From Klebsiella ornithinolytica NBRC 105727 = ATCC 31898 (lineage in GTDB: Bacteria; Pseudomonadota; Gammaproteobacteria; Enterobacterales; Enterobacteriaceae), in assembly GCF_001598295.1 (NCBI RefSeq), contig NZ_BCYR01000007.1, forward strand, positions 62,001 through 126,000: a stretch of DNA of 64,000 bases, in the 5' to 3' direction. Positions 54,959 to 64,000 of this stretch are shown here, one piece after another. The notes beneath the pieces are model-generated. The model searched no databases. It saw only the letters and a program-made list of their open reading frames with translations, and was not told the origin of the DNA. Every line of letters starts with the position of its first letter. The first letter of the stretch is position 1. Position numbers and translations under genes: made by a program.

Positions 54959-54977
54959 GGGGGTACATTTGGGGGTA
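54959..54977. repeat. Right copy of the 19-bp G-rich end repeat
   Basis: Identical to 34803-34821. It lies 57 bases before attR. Confidence 0.6.
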
Positions 54978-55033
54978 TGTGTGATTTTTATAACCTGTAT
55001 AGTTAAATTAAATCAGTTTCTTACGTGTTAATA

Positions 55034-55049
55034 TCGAATCCTGTAGGGC
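55034..55049 (+). other. attR: decayed copy of the argU 3' end
   Basis: TCGAATCCTGTAGGGC, 15 of 16 identical to the tRNA segment; the E. coli argU also has T at the variable position. The following bases no longer encode the acceptor end and CCA, consistent with drift in a displaced tRNA end. Confidence 0.75.
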
Positions 55050-55058
55050 CATTCAAAA

Positions 55059-55265
55059 TCAACAGTTATCAACTTCCTCCAGTCGCTGATTTTTCCTCGT
55101 GGGACATATTTGGGACATCTTCTGCAAAAATGGCGTCAATTTATCGCTCAGCTCCGTGAAATGGTGAGGTGTCAGGTGGCATCTTTGCGTATCATCTCTA
55201 CGTGTTCCCACTGCTTGTAGAACAGAAAGCGGAACGCCAGACTGAATTAGCCAACTGGCGGCCAT
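55059..55265 (-). pseudogene. Remnant C-terminus of a second phage integrase
   Basis: Reads MAASWLIQSGVPLSVLQ, then a shifted segment (QWEHVEMIRKDA in another frame), then HLTPHHFTELSDKL. These are the final blocks of lambdoid-type integrases (usual LQ..GWESIEMVRRYAHL). The active-site Tyr region is lost. It lies beside attR, so an older prophage used the same site. Confidence 0.75.
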
Positions 55266-55301
55266 CGGTTCGACCAGACAATCTAGTTAGAGGAAAGTGA
55301 A

Positions 55302-55487
55302 TTGATAAAGGACTACCTGATTGTGGCCTACCTGACGGCAATTGCTGGCTGGCCCGTCACGCTGACATTACTTGGTCTTTCTGCAGGGGGGGCTCTCTGT
55401 TCGAGACGCAGGGTGCTGGGCGTTGTCCTCATCGTTTTGTGCATGCTGGTGGCCATCGCAGCGTGGCAGTTTGAACGTTATATGTAG
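55302..55487 (+). CDS. Small membrane protein (family copy 3)
   Basis: 61 residues, TTG start with AGAGGAAAG upstream. Two hydrophobic helices (about 3-26 and 38-57): IKDYLIVAYLTAIAGWPVTL and VVLIVLCMLVAIAAWQFE. It is the intact version of the broken gene at 46441. It lies outside attR, so it may belong to a second element. Function unknown. Confidence 0.65.
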   Translation: MIKDYLIVAYLTAIAGWPVTLTLLGLSAGGALCSRRRVLGVVLIVLCMLVAIAAWQFERYM

Positions 55488-55507
55488 AATCATACCCTCC
55501 TCATCAG

Positions 55508-55543
55508 TAGGCCAGTAGATGAGGTCGGACGGATTGGCATCAA
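55508..55543. repeat. 36-bp repeat, copy 2
   Basis: Identical to 47521-47556 and 20 bp after the small membrane gene. Confidence 0.75.
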
Positions 55544-55727
55544 CCTTGTTCTCCAGCAATCCAGAGCCTGGCTGTGTTCAGATTCCTTACCTTCAGCACT
55601 GTACATGAAATTGATTATCTGAATGAGCTCACCCCAGATTTAATCCGTAATGAATTTTTCCTGATTAAATGCCATCCGGGTAAAGTTATTTGCACTGGTC
55701 CATTATGAGAACCCTCCAGAATCAACA

Positions 55728-55835
55728 TTGCATGATAAATAGTCAATGTCAGACCATGGAAAAATATAGGGAGATGCATTTGGGGAGATGTATAATTTTA
55801 TTAACTTGTTAGTCGATTTCAGTAAGCGAACGCAG
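55728..55835. repeat. Degenerate copy of the island right end
   Basis: Aligns by eye with 54912-55025 (shared GATAAATAGTCAAT, AAAAATATA, G-rich CATTTGGGG block). The final part resembles the sequence 3' of the integrase (36112-36135). Suggests a previous, related element ended here. 55544-55727 shows nothing else. Confidence 0.55.
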
Positions 55836-55847
55836 AATTGTCGTTAT

Positions 55848-55872
55848 TAAAAATGGCGACCACGGTCGCCAT
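55848..55872 (-). terminator. Terminator of the small His-rich gene
   Basis: ATGGCGACC/GGTCGCCAT perfect stem, two-base apparent loop, then TTTTT on the minus strand. Confidence 0.8.
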
Positions 55873-55877
55873 AATGA

Positions 55878-56009
55878 TTAATAACAGGTACCGCCAGCAT
55901 GATGTGAACCTGTTCCGCCATGCGGATGGGTGCCTTTCGGACAGGCGATTGCAGAAACCGACATGACGCCAAACGCGGCAACCAGAATTATTACTATGGT
56001 TTTTTTCAT
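55878..56009 (-). CDS. Tiny secreted His/Gly-rich peptide
   Basis: 43 codons: signal peptide MKKTIVIILVAAFGVMSVSA-IA, mature CPKGTHPHGGTGSHHAGGTC plus Tyr. Two Cys and four His could bind metal. A strong terminator follows at once. It is similar in layout to small enterobacterial CPKGTxPxGGTGxHHxGG peptides of unknown role. It lies divergent to the RND operon carrying a CusR-type box, so a metal link is possible. Confidence 0.75.
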   Translation of the reverse strand: MKKTIVIILVAAFGVMSVSAIACPKGTHPHGGTGSHHAGGTCY

Positions 56010-56215
56010 TTGTTAAACCTTGCCTGAAACGGTAATGCGATGGTTATTGCAGGTTCGCTCTGCGGCGATTAAATATTACATCCGGCCTAAGACCGTTCTG
56101 ATGTAGGGGATTAATATTATCTTTTTTATGCGTCTATTGCATTTATCAAACGGGTATAAAAACCGCTCGCGTTATCCATTTTTGCCGATTTCGGAAAGCA
56201 GGGATGCTGCACGCA

Positions 56216-56231
56216 GATGACAAAATTGTCA
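56216..56231 (+). promoter_or_regulatory. CusR-type box upstream of the RND operon
   Basis: Perfect palindrome ATGACAAAATTGTCAT, the core of the CusR/PcoR-type site ATGACAANNTTGTCAT. It lies about 50 bp before a TAGACT -10 candidate (56264-56269) and 72 bp before the first gene. The operon encodes its own OmpR-type regulator. Confidence 0.85.
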
Positions 56232-56302
56232 TTCGGCTGGCGCCTTTTTGTCGGGCGGCGATGAGTAGACTGGTATGACTGTTTTTCTGACGGCATATAG
56301 CC

Positions 56303-57436
56303 ATGAACGTATTACGCATCAGACTCTTTCCGGTCATCCTTTTGCTGGCTGGCGCCCTGGCGCTATATCAGCTTTTTTTCCGCCAGAATGCCCTGTCGGC
56401 CTCTGCGAAAAACGCGCCGCCGCCGCTGGTGAGTTTATCATCGGCGCAGCTTACCTCGCTTCCGCTGAGTCTGACGACGCAAGGACATGTGGTCTCGCTT
56501 AATCAGGTTGATATTCAATCGCAAATTACCGGAACGGTTAAGCGCGTGGCGTTTCAGGAAGGGGCGTTTGTCCAGCAGGGACAGCTGCTGTTTACTCTTG
56601 ATGATTCCACGCAACAGGCAACCTTGCATCGGGACCAGGCGTCCCGGATGCAGGCGCAATCGCAGCTGGACAAAGCGCAGCGGGATCTGGCCCGCGGACG
56701 TGCGCTGAAGGCGCAGAACTATATTTCTGCCTCCGACTGGGACACTTTGCTCAGTACCCGGCAACAATATGCGGCCCAGGTGCAGGCGGCACAGGAAGAT
56801 ATTCTTAGTGCCGAAGCGCAGCTGGGCTATACGCGGATTTATGCCCCGGTGAGCGGCAAAACCGGCGCGCTCAATGTGCATCCCGGTAGCCTGGTGCAGC
56901 CGGGCAGCAGTCAACCGCTGGTCACCGTGAATCAATTTGATCCGGTGGGAGTCGCGTTTACGCTCCCGGAAAATGATCTCAATGCCGTACTGGCGGCGCA
57001 GACCCAGGGCCCTGTCAGGGTGCTGGTCGATAACGCGAAAGGTGTAAAAATTGCCGGCACCCTCGATTTTATCGACAACACTGTCAGCACCGAGAGCGGA
57101 ACCATTGCGCTGAAGGCGCGTTTTGCCAACGCGGAGCGTCTGCTGTGGCCGGGGGCATTTCAGCATGTCAACGTCGAGGCCGGAACGCAGCAGGTTGTGG
57201 TGCTGCCGCCGCAGGCGATCCAGAACGGGCCACAGGGACACTTCGTCTACCTTATTGATAGCCACAGTCAGGCGGCGACGCAGCCGGTGAATCTGCTGCG
57301 TATTCAGCAGCAGATGGCGGTGGTCGAAGGCGTGAGTCAGGGGACCCGGGTAGTGGTTGAAGGAAGCAATAACCTGCGTCCTGGGGTGCACGTCGCCGTA
57401 GCGAAGGCGGCGGGGCAGGCGGAGCGTGTGAAATGA
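56303..57436 (+). CDS. RND efflux periplasmic adaptor
   Basis: 377-residue membrane fusion protein. N-terminal anchor (about 6-24), biotinyl-lipoyl halves (QVDIQSQITGTVKRVAFQEG and YTRIYAPVSGKTG), helical hairpin between (about 110-170), then beta-barrel (FTLPENDLNAVL). MdtA/AcrA-like. Overlaps the transporter by four bases. Shine-Dalgarno is weak. No outer-membrane channel gene is in the operon, so TolC is the likely partner. Confidence 0.93.
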   Translation: MNVLRIRLFPVILLLAGALALYQLFFRQNALSASAKNAPPPLVSLSSAQLTSLPLSLTTQGHVVSLNQVDIQSQITGTVKRVAFQEGAFVQQGQLLFTLDDSTQQATLHRDQASRMQAQSQLDKAQRDLARGRALKAQNYISASDWDTLLSTRQQYAAQVQAAQEDILSAEAQLGYTRIYAPVSGKTGALNVHPGSLVQPGSSQPLVTVNQFDPVGVAFTLPENDLNAVLAAQTQGPVRVLVDNAKGVKIAGTLDFIDNTVSTESGTIALKARFANAERLLWPGAFQHVNVEAGTQQVVVLPPQAIQNGPQGHFVYLIDSHSQAATQPVNLLRIQQQMAVVEGVSQGTRVVVEGSNNLRPGVHVAVAKAAGQAERVK

Positions 57437-60400
57437 AGCTGGCTGAAGTCTGTCTGTCTCGACCGATTGCAGTGATGTTGCTATGGCTGGCGGTGATTGT
57501 CACCGGTGCTATCTGCTGGACAAAACTGCCGGTCGCGGCGCTGCCGTCGTTTGATATGCCAACGATTCGCGTTAACGCTTCGCTATCCGGCGCCAGTCCT
57601 GAAACGATGGCCTCATCGGTAGCGACACCGCTGGAAAAGAACCTCGCGACGATTCAAGGCCTGTCGTTGTTGACCTCAACCAGCCTGCAGGGCGCGACGA
57701 CCATCGTGCTGGCGTTCGATCCCTCGGTAAATATCGACTCCGCGGCCGTTGATGTTCAGTCGGCTCTGTATCAGACGATGAAGAATCTACCTGCGCAGAT
57801 GACTACGCCGCCGTCGTTTCGCAAGGTCAACCCGGCCGATGCGCCGATTGCGACGATCGGTATCGATTCACCGTCAATGACGCTCTCTGACCTGAACCGC
57901 TACAGCGACGATCTTATCTCACCGGCGCTATCGACCATCAAAGGGGTGGCGGAAGTGAACGTCATTGGCCAAAAACGCTATGCCGTTCGGGTTGAAATTG
58001 ATCCCGACCGCCTGGCGGCGACGAACCTGACGTTGACCGATGTACAGTCGGCCCTGAAATCGGCCAATGCGAATTCACCGGTTGGTGAACTGGACGGCAG
58101 ACGGCAGATGATGATGCTACAGACTCAGGGGGATTTGAGAAATGCCGCAGACTTTGCCAGTGTGATTATCGCGACCCGCAACGGCCAGCCGGTGCGACTT
58201 TCCGATGTCGCCAGCGTCGAAGACAGTATTGAGAACGCCCTGAGCTATAGCGCGGTCAATGGTCATACGGCGATTGTACTGAGCATTAACCGTCAACCTG
58301 GAGCAAATATTGTCTCGACCATCGACGCGATAAAACAGCTGCTTCCGCGCCTGCAGTCGCAGATGCCCCCTTCGGTAAAAATGCAGTTGCTCAACGATCG
58401 TTCCCTGTCAATTCGCCAGGCGATTCATGACGTTAACATCACCCTGCTGCTGACGATTGCGCTGGTTATCCTGGTTATCCTGTTGTTTTTGCGTAATCTG
58501 CGCGCCACGCTGATCCCGGCGTTGAGCGTGCCGGTTTCACTGCTCGGTGCCTTTGCGCTGATGTATTTACTCGGTATGAGTCTCGACAACATTTCGCTGA
58601 TGGGGCTGACCATTGCCGTCGGGCTGGTGGTCGATGATGCCATCGTGGTGCTGGAGAATATCATGCGTTACCGGGAGGAGGGGGAGTCTCCATGGCGGGC
58701 GGCGCTGCTGGGCGTTCGCGAAGTGGCATTTACCGTCGTCTCAATATCGCTGTCGTTGGTGGCGGTCTTTATTCCGATTTTCCTGATGCCCGGTACTCTG
58801 GGACTGTTATTCCACGAGTTTGCCTGGGTCGTCTCGCTGGCGATTCTGGTGTCAGCGGCCGCCTCGCTAACGATTATTCCTCTGCTGGTGCCGTTGCTGG
58901 TCAGGCAGCATAACACCGCTTACCGTGCGCCGGCCTGGAGTCGTCACTTTGATCACGGTTTTGAAACGCTGCGCCAGGCATATGGCCGTGCGCTGGAGTG
59001 GGCGGTAGCGCACAAAGCGGTTATGGTGCTGACTGCGGTGGCGACAGTGGTGCTCAGCGTCGTGCTTTACCTGAACGCGCCAAAAGGCTTTTTCCCCCAG
59101 GAAGATATTGGTCAGATCGCCGCCAACATCGATGCCCCGCAGGATATGTCCTATGCCGGACGGCTGGCGGTGGCACAGCGGATCGGAAAAACGCTGCAGG
59201 CGGATCCGGCGGTCAGCGATATTGTCACCAAGGTTGATCACGATACGACCCAACTGATGCTGACCCTGAAAGATGCCGCACAGCGCCCGCCGATGGCGCA
59301 GGTGGTGCAGCAAATGCGCGCCGAAACCCGCTATTTGCCTGGAATCACCGTGTTTTACAGCCCGGTGCAAAACCTCAAGGTGGGCGGGCGATCGTCGAAA
59401 AGCAGCTACCAGTATACCCTGCAGTCGGTAAACAGCAGCGGTGGGCTTTCGCTTAATACGTGGGCCGATAAGCTGATGACGGGGATGAAACAGAGTGGGG
59501 TCTTTGTTGGCGTTAACAGTGATGCCGAACTCAACGGACTTCAGGCCCGGCTGCAAATTGATCGCGCTAAAGCCTCGCTGATGGGCGTCGACATCGATCA
59601 GATCCGCAATAATCTGTATGCCGCTTTTGGTACCCAGCAGGTTTCGACGATCTACGCTCCGGAAGATAGCTACGAGGTGATTATGGAGGTGAATAGCGCG
59701 TTCCGTCAAAATGAGAGTGATTTAGCGAAAATCTACGTGCGTTCCTCCGCGAACACCTTGCTGCCGGTCACTACTTTTACCCGGATTACCCGTGGGCAGG
59801 GGGTGACAGCGGTAAACCATCAGGGGCAGCTACCGGCGATCACGATTTCCTTCGACCTGGCGCCGGGCAAGTCGCTCTCGGACGCCACTCGAACGATAGC
59901 CGAGGTCCAGCAAGAGATTGCGCTGCCGAATGCGGTTATCGGCAGTTACGCCGGGCAGGCGGCGCTATATCAGCAGTCGCAGAGCAGCCAGATATGGCTT
60001 ATCGTGATGGCGCTGGCGGTTATCTACGTTATCCTCGGCGTGCTCTATGAAAGCTGGATTCATCCGCTGACGATTCTCCTCGGGTTGCCATCTGCGGCCG
60101 TCGGAGCGCTGCTGGCGCTGCGGCTGATGAACATGGATCTCACGTTTATTGCGATGATCGGTATTTTGCTGCTGATAGGTATTGTGAAAAAGAATGCCAT
60201 CATGATGATTGATTTCGCGCTGATGGCGCGAAGAAGCCACGGGCTTTCCGCCCATGATGCGATTATCCAGGCCTGCATGCAGCGCTTTCGGCCAATTATG
60301 ATGACTACACTGTGCGCCATGATGGGGGCCTTGCCGATTGCTTTTGGCTGGGGGGCGGGGGCGGAGCTGCGTCAACCGATGGGCGTTGCTGTGGTGGGTG

Positions 60401-60513
60401 GGCTAGTGTTCTCGCAATTGATCACCCTGTTTATTACCCCAGTACTGTATCTTCTCTTTGAGAAAACTACGCGGAAAAGTGCGGCCCTGACGCCGCAGAC
60501 GGAGGAACAATGA
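57433..60513 (+). CDS. RND efflux transporter (HAE1-like)
   Basis: 1026-residue proton-driven pump in the inner membrane. N-terminal [20 protein letters not shown] (TM1), large periplasmic loops, and the TM4 proton-relay region [20 protein letters not shown] with the Asp pair. RND motifs [20 protein letters not shown] and [19 protein letters not shown] are present. Length and Asp residues indicate a drug/hydrophobic-type pump more than a heavy-metal CzcA-type. It is MdtB/C-like. Overlaps the regulator by four bases. Confidence 0.95.
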   Translation: MKLAEVCLSRPIAVMLLWLAVIVTGAICWTKLPVAALPSFDMPTIRVNASLSGASPETMASSVATPLEKNLATIQGLSLLTSTSLQGATTIVLAFDPSVNIDSAAVDVQSALYQTMKNLPAQMTTPPSFRKVNPADAPIATIGIDSPSMTLSDLNRYSDDLISPALSTIKGVAEVNVIGQKRYAVRVEIDPDRLAATNLTLTDVQSALKSANANSPVGELDGRRQMMMLQTQGDLRNAADFASVIIATRNGQPVRLSDVASVEDSIENALSYSAVNGHTAIVLSINRQPGANIVSTIDAIKQLLPRLQSQMPPSVKMQLLNDRSLSIRQAIHDVNITLLLTIALVILVILLFLRNLRATLIPALSVPVSLLGAFALMYLLGMSLDNISLMGLTIAVGLVVDDAIVVLENIMRYREEGESPWRAALLGVREVAFTVVSISLSLVAVFIPIFLMPGTLGLLFHEFAWVVSLAILVSAAASLTIIPLLVPLLVRQHNTAYRAPAWSRHFDHGFETLRQAYGRALEWAVAHKAVMVLTAVATVVLSVVLYLNAPKGFFPQEDIGQIAANIDAPQDMSYAGRLAVAQRIGKTLQADPAVSDIVTKVDHDTTQLMLTLKDAAQRPPMAQVVQQMRAETRYLPGITVFYSPVQNLKVGGRSSKSSYQYTLQSVNSSGGLSLNTWADKLMTGMKQSGVFVGVNSDAELNGLQARLQIDRAKASLMGVDIDQIRNNLYAAFGTQQVSTIYAPEDSYEVIMEVNSAFRQNESDLAKIYVRSSANTLLPVTTFTRITRGQGVTAVNHQGQLPAITISFDLAPGKSLSDATRTIAEVQQEIALPNAVIGSYAGQAALYQQSQSSQIWLIVMALAVIYVILGVLYESWIHPLTILLGLPSAAVGALLALRLMNMDLTFIAMIGILLLIGIVKKNAIMMIDFALMARRSHGLSAHDAIIQACMQRFRPIMMTTLCAMMGALPIAFGWGAGAELRQPMGVAVVGGLVFSQLITLFITPVLYLLFEKTTRKSAALTPQTEEQ

Positions 60514-61211
60514 GACTACTGCTGGTCGAAGATCAAACCATGGCGGCGGACTATATTGCGAAGGGGCTGCGGGAGAACGACTTTGTGGTCGATGTCGCGC
60601 ACGATGGCGTAGACGGTTTACACTTTCTGCTGACTAACGATTACGATCTGGCGATCCTCGATGTGATGCTGCCCGGCATGAATGGCTGGAAGATCCTGGA
60701 GCTGGCCCGCCAGGCGGGAAAGATGACGCCAGTGATGTTTCTCACCGCCCGTGATGACGTTGAAGACCGGGTATGTGGCCTGGAGCTGGGGGCTGAAGAC
60801 TACCTGATTAAGCCTTTCTCTTTCAGCGAGCTGTTGGCGAGAGTACGGGTGATTATGCGCCGTGGCGCGCCTCATGCTGCCAGCAGCGAGGAGGCTGTGC
60901 TGCAGATAAGCGATCTGCAACTCGATTTTCTCAAGCACCGCGCATCGCGTAATGGCAAACGTATTGAGTTGACACAAAAGGAGTTTTTGTTGCTGAGTCT
61001 GCTGATGCGCCGCCGTGGCGAAGTGCTGTCGCGTACCGTGTTGGCCGAACAGGTCTGGGATATGAATTTTGACCCGGAGACCAACGTGATTGATGTTGCC
61101 GTCCGCCGCCTGCGTAGCAAAATTGACGACGGGTATGAGGTGAAACTGCTGCATACCATCCGCGGCGCGGGATACGTGCTGGAAGAGAGGAACGATGCTG
61201 ATTCCGCGTAA
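60510..61211 (+). CDS. OmpR/CusR-like response regulator
   Basis: 233 residues. Receiver with acidic pocket LVED, phosphoacceptor Asp51 ([14 protein letters not shown]), Thr in FLTARD and Lys in [13 protein letters not shown]-terminal winged helix ([32 protein letters not shown]). CusR-like. Probably binds the palindrome at 56216-56231 and autoregulates. Overlaps the kinase by 17 bases. Confidence 0.95.
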   Translation: MRLLLVEDQTMAADYIAKGLRENDFVVDVAHDGVDGLHFLLTNDYDLAILDVMLPGMNGWKILELARQAGKMTPVMFLTARDDVEDRVCGLELGAEDYLIKPFSFSELLARVRVIMRRGAPHAASSEEAVLQISDLQLDFLKHRASRNGKRIELTQKEFLLLSLLMRRRGEVLSRTVLAEQVWDMNFDPETNVIDVAVRRLRSKIDDGYEVKLLHTIRGAGYVLEERNDADSA

Positions 61212-62619
61212 TTTTCCGATAACGCTGCGGCTGACGCTCTACTTCTCCCTCGCCATGGGGCTGGTATTGTACAGCGTGACCGGCCTGCTGTACTCGACGA
61301 TGCGTAACCAGCTCGGGCAGAAGGATGTTGACGAACTGCGCAGTACGCTGCGTTTTCAGCAGGAGATAGCTACGACCATCAGCGAGCGCCAGGGGCCGAA
61401 GGATCTCTGGCAGCAGGAGCTATTCGAGTTCATCGCTCGTCAGGAACGGCTGTCGCTGCGGATTATCAGCCCGGGCGGTAAGGTCTGGGCGCAGTCGAAA
61501 AATATGCACGTACCGCAGCAGGATTTTCCGGCCCCGTCCAGTGAGTTCCACTACAGCGAGTGGAAATATCACCGCCACGACGTCAGTGAAAAGTATCTCA
61601 TCGTCTCAACGGAGTTTATCCTCAAAGATAATCAGCCGTGGCGAGTTCAGGCGGCGCTGAATGTGTCAAAAAACAATGAGATCATTGAAGACTACTGGCG
61701 ACGAATGCAGATCGTCGCGGCGCTGGCGCTGGTCCTCTTTTCTGCTCTTGGCTACTGGCTGGCGCGCAGGGGATTGCTGCCGCTGCGCACCATGAGCCGG
61801 GAGATTGAGCATATCCACGCCGGGGAGTTACACACCCGCCTGTCGAGCCAGCGTTGGCCATCGGAACTGAATGCGCTGTCGGCATCCTTCGACGGCATGA
61901 TGACCCGTCTTGAAGCCTCTTTTACGCAGCTGACCCGCTTTTCATCGGATATTGCCCATGAGCTGCGTGGCCCCATCAACAATCTCATCTCCGCCGCCAG
62001 CGTAACGCAAAGCAAAGCGCGCAGCGCGGAGGAGTACCGGGACACGCTGGCGGCCATTGTGGAAGAGGGAGAGCGCCTGTCGCGAATGATTTCATCGATG
62101 CTGTTCCTCGCCCGGGCGGATAATAGTCGCGAGCCGCTGCATCTTGAACACCTCACCAGCGCGACGGAGTTTGCTCGTCAGATAAACCTCTATGATGTGC
62201 TGGCGGAGGAGAAGAACATCACCCTGGTCAGCGAAGGGGACGTGGATTTTTACGCTGACCCTATTCATCTGCAGCGTGCGCTGTCGAATCTGCTGTCCAA
62301 TGCGTTACGCCACACGCCCTCCGGCGGTAAAATTGTGCTGCGCGCCGGGCGGGAAAATGGCCAGATTGTGCTCAGCGTTGAAGATAATGGTGAAGGTATC
62401 AGCCCCGAACATTTACCGCATATTTTCGACCGTTTCTACCGAATGGATGACGCCCGTAGCAACGCAGAGAACACCGGTCTGGGGTTAGCGCTGGTCAAAA
62501 CCATTGCGGAGCTGCACGGCGGCAGGATCGTTGTGACGAGCACACCGCGCCGGGGAAGCTGTTTTTCATTGATCCTGCCTGAGCGTAACGAAAGCGCCCT
62601 CAACCGAACAAAATTGTAA
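61195..62619 (+). CDS. CusS-like sensor histidine kinase
   Basis: 474 residues. Two transmembrane helices (about 12-35 and 170-190) flank a periplasmic sensor of some 130 residues. HAMP (about 190-240), phosphoacceptor His255 ([15 protein letters not shown]), N-box [13 protein letters not shown] and G-boxes [15 protein letters not shown]. The sensor domain has several His/Met ([11 protein letters not shown]), compatible with metal but not proof. Partner of the preceding regulator. Confidence 0.94.
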   Translation: MLIPRNFPITLRLTLYFSLAMGLVLYSVTGLLYSTMRNQLGQKDVDELRSTLRFQQEIATTISERQGPKDLWQQELFEFIARQERLSLRIISPGGKVWAQSKNMHVPQQDFPAPSSEFHYSEWKYHRHDVSEKYLIVSTEFILKDNQPWRVQAALNVSKNNEIIEDYWRRMQIVAALALVLFSALGYWLARRGLLPLRTMSREIEHIHAGELHTRLSSQRWPSELNALSASFDGMMTRLEASFTQLTRFSSDIAHELRGPINNLISAASVTQSKARSAEEYRDTLAAIVEEGERLSRMISSMLFLARADNSREPLHLEHLTSATEFARQINLYDVLAEEKNITLVSEGDVDFYADPIHLQRALSNLLSNALRHTPSGGKIVLRAGRENGQIVLSVEDNGEGISPEHLPHIFDRFYRMDDARSNAENTGLGLALVKTIAELHGGRIVVTSTPRRGSCFSLILPERNESALNRTKL

Positions 62620-62650
62620 TCCGGGCGTTGAGCCTGAGTCATCCACGGTA

Positions 62651-62670
62651 GCGGATAATGGATTATCCGC
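62651..62670. other. Inverted repeat before the methyltransferase gene
   Basis: GCGGATAA/TTATCCGC arms with a four-base loop between the kinase stop and the next gene. May attenuate transcription or be a regulator site. Confidence 0.4.
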
Positions 62671-62689
62671 TGACTGTCAGGTGATCATC

Positions 62690-63259
62690 ATGCATAACAA
62701 CCCACATTCTCATTCTGCCGGCGCCGCGTTGACGCGTGGTTGTTCTTACTTACGCCAGTTTATTGCCGACCCGAGGACGACCGGGGCGCTGCTGCCTTCG
62801 TCGGCCGTGCTCTGTCGCGCGATGATGAATCAGGTTGACTGGGGCGTCAGCCTGTCGATTGCCGAGCTGGGTGCGGCTAACGGTGTGTTAACAAAAGGGA
62901 TCCTGTCGCGGATGCGCCGCGATGCGATGCTCGATGCCTATGAAATTAATCCGGGATTCATCGGCCAGCTACGGACCATTGACGATCGCCGCCTTAACGT
63001 GGTGGCGGCATCGGCGGAAAGGCTGATCAATCCCTACGATATCGTCTTTTCCTGCCTGCCGCTGCTCTCGCTTCCGCTGCGCATCAGTATGCGCATTCTG
63101 AATCAGATCCGCCAACAGATGTCGGCGGACGGGCTGTTTATCCAGTTTCAGTACAGCCCGTTGTCTGAAACGCTGCTTTCCCGCTATTTCCGCTGGCAGC
63201 GCATTGTGGTGATGCGCAATCTGCCGCCCGCACTGGTGTATGTCTGCACGCTACGTTAA
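62690..63259 (+). CDS. SAM-dependent methyltransferase-like protein
   Basis: 189 residues. Reads FIADPRTTGALLPSSAVLCR, then LSIAELGAANGVLTKGIL (motif I: glycine-rich SAM loop), YEINPGF (motif II) and DIVFSCLPLLSLP (motif IV). This resembles PmtA-type phospholipid N-methyltransferases and the paralogous SAM proteins found with RND/TCS operons. ATG with AGGTGA upstream; a GTG nine bases earlier is possible. Substrate unknown. Confidence 0.8.
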   Translation: MHNNPHSHSAGAALTRGCSYLRQFIADPRTTGALLPSSAVLCRAMMNQVDWGVSLSIAELGAANGVLTKGILSRMRRDAMLDAYEINPGFIGQLRTIDDRRLNVVAASAERLINPYDIVFSCLPLLSLPLRISMRILNQIRQQMSADGLFIQFQYSPLSETLLSRYFRWQRIVVMRNLPPALVYVCTLR

Positions 63260-63302
63260 CGCTGGTCTGTACCAGCAAAAGATATGTAATAAGAGGGTAT
63301 AT

Positions 63303-64000
63303 ATGAATACGTCGACGACATCACCGCCGTGGCTGAATAAAGTGCCTGAGGTCACACTGGTCTTCTGGCTAATTAAAATGATGTCGACCACGGTCGGGGA
63401 AACCGGGGCCGATTACCTCAATATGGATTTGGGATTTGGTCTGCTGAATACTTCGTGGGTGGTCGGCGGACTGTTGCTCGTCACTCTGGTTTTTCAACTG
63501 CGGGAAACTCGCTATCAGCCGGCGATCTATTGGCTGACGGTGGTGTTTATCAGCATTTTCGGGACCCTGGTGACCGATAACTTAACCGATGCTTTACATG
63601 TACCGCTAGCCTATAGCTCACTCTTTTTCGCCCTGGCGCTGCTGGTGACTTTTGTTCTGTGGTACGCGCGAGAAAAGACCCTGTCCATTCACCATATCGA
63701 TAACCGCGTCAGAGAGCGCTTCTACTGGTTGGCTATTTTGTTTACCTTTGCGCTGGGAACCGCCGTGGGGGATGGTCTCGCTGAAGGGCTGAACATGGGC
63801 TATTACAGCGCAGCGGCCTTCTTTGGCGGCTGGCTTCTAATCATTGCGACGGCACGTTTTGTTTTCCGTGCCAATGCGGTGTTCTGCTTCTGGGCGGCAT
63901 ATATCCTGACCCGTCCCTTCGGCGCAGCCTGCGGTGACCTGTTATCACAGCCGGTTGAAAACGGCGGTTTTGGCTTTGGCGCCAACGTCGTCAGCCTGAT
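63303..64000 (+). CDS. COG4705-family membrane protein (partial)
   Basis: Open from the ATG at 63303 to the window end (232 codons seen). AAGAGGG precedes the start. About eight hydrophobic helices with repeated family segments: VFWLIKMMSTTVGETGADYL, TDNLTDALH, ALGTAVGDGLAE and ILTRPFGAACGDLLSQP. These repeats (T..GD.L) characterise COG4705. It follows the methyltransferase by 43 bp and may join the stress operon. Function unknown. Confidence 0.88.
   Translation, partial: MNTSTTSPPWLNKVPEVTLVFWLIKMMSTTVGETGADYLNMDLGFGLLNTSWVVGGLLLVTLVFQLRETRYQPAIYWLTVVFISIFGTLVTDNLTDALHVPLAYSSLFFALALLVTFVLWYAREKTLSIHHIDNRVRERFYWLAILFTFALGTAVGDGLAEGLNMGYYSAAAFFGGWLLIIATARFVFRANAVFCFWAAYILTRPFGAACGDLLSQPVENGGFGFGANVVSL

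Larger units (their letters stand above)
34689..55049. mobile_element. Satellite-like integrative island in argU
   Basis: A 20.4-kb region between the intact tRNA 3' end and its decayed copy. Content: P4-type integrase next to attL, AlpA regulator, AntA-type antirepressor, Icd-like protein, DUF927 replicase, iteron clusters, defence-type cargo and IS debris. No capsid set, portal or large terminase is seen, so it would depend on a helper phage if mobile. P4-like or phage-inducible-island-like by content. Islands in argU are known (DLP12 in K-12). Confidence 0.85.

Noticed and set aside
54786-55031. 81-codon plus-strand frame near attR
   Set aside because: It starts in the iteron cluster and covers the end repeat; no ribosome site and no protein-like pattern.

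Overview
The window reads as the chromosome of an enterobacterium close to Klebsiella/Raoultella. Gene order and protein lengths follow the E. coli adk-hemH-gsk-ybaL-fsr-ushA-ybaK-ybaP-copA-cueR-qmcA-fetAB-cnoX-ybbO-tesA-ybbAP backbone, then mnmH-purKE-lpxH-ppiB-cysS-ybcJ-folD-argU. The rhs/ybb region found in E. coli is replaced by a ydhR-like gene and a porin, and an MHS transporter/LacI/nucleoside hydrolase/MgtC block sits between copA and cueR. REP-like GC-rich palindromes between genes fit this group. Genus assignment is inference from gene content.

Bases 1-34610 are core chromosome: haem and nucleoside metabolism, copper homeostasis (CueR-controlled copA with a conserved -1 frameshift site giving the CopA(Z) chaperone), an iron exporter pair (FetAB), chaperedoxin CnoX, thioesterase TesA with the YbbAP ABC system, tRNA selenation (MnmH), early purine synthesis (PurKE with a PurR box), lipid A synthesis (LpxH) and one-carbon metabolism (FolD). 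The sRNA ChiX lies between ybaK and ybaP. Two near-identical palindromes 42 bp apart straddle the promoter of the transporter-lacI-nucleoside hydrolase operon.

Bases 34689 to about 55050 are a satellite-like integrative island in tRNA-Arg(UCU) (argU), where E. coli K-12 carries DLP12. It starts with a P4-type integrase at attL and ends at a decayed copy of the tRNA 3' end (attR). Left module: integrase; a LexA-box promoter driving a protein whose last nine residues equal the SSB C-terminal tip; a cluster of ACCCTNAGGGT palindromes before an AlpA regulator; an AntA-type antirepressor; an Icd-like small protein; four tiny overlapping genes; and a DUF927 replicase-type ATPase. TTGGTTCA iterons follow the replicase, and a near-identical cluster in inverted orientation lies near attR, suggesting a two-part replication origin. 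Cargo: a membrane-anchored coiled-coil GIY-YIG (T5orf172) protein, an AT-rich PP2C phosphatase/Ser-Thr kinase pair, a HEPN Abi_2 protein with a candidate upstream RNA, a tape-measure/lytic virion-type protein, a HTH protein resembling small terminases, a Zn-ribbon HGG protein, an RHH regulator and small secreted or membrane proteins. Debris (broken ssb, IS5 fragment, integrase tail, broken small gene) shows repeated turnover at this site.

From about 55.85 kb the chromosome resumes with a tiny His-rich secreted peptide, then an operon for an RND efflux pump (adaptor and transporter), an OmpR-type regulator and a sensor kinase. It is preceded by a perfect CusR-type palindrome and followed by a methyltransferase-like gene and a COG4705 membrane protein cut by the window end.

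The most interesting unit is the SOS-controlled SSB-tail-mimic gene beside the integrase, in an island that also carries its own replicase, paired iteron clusters and several candidate defence genes.
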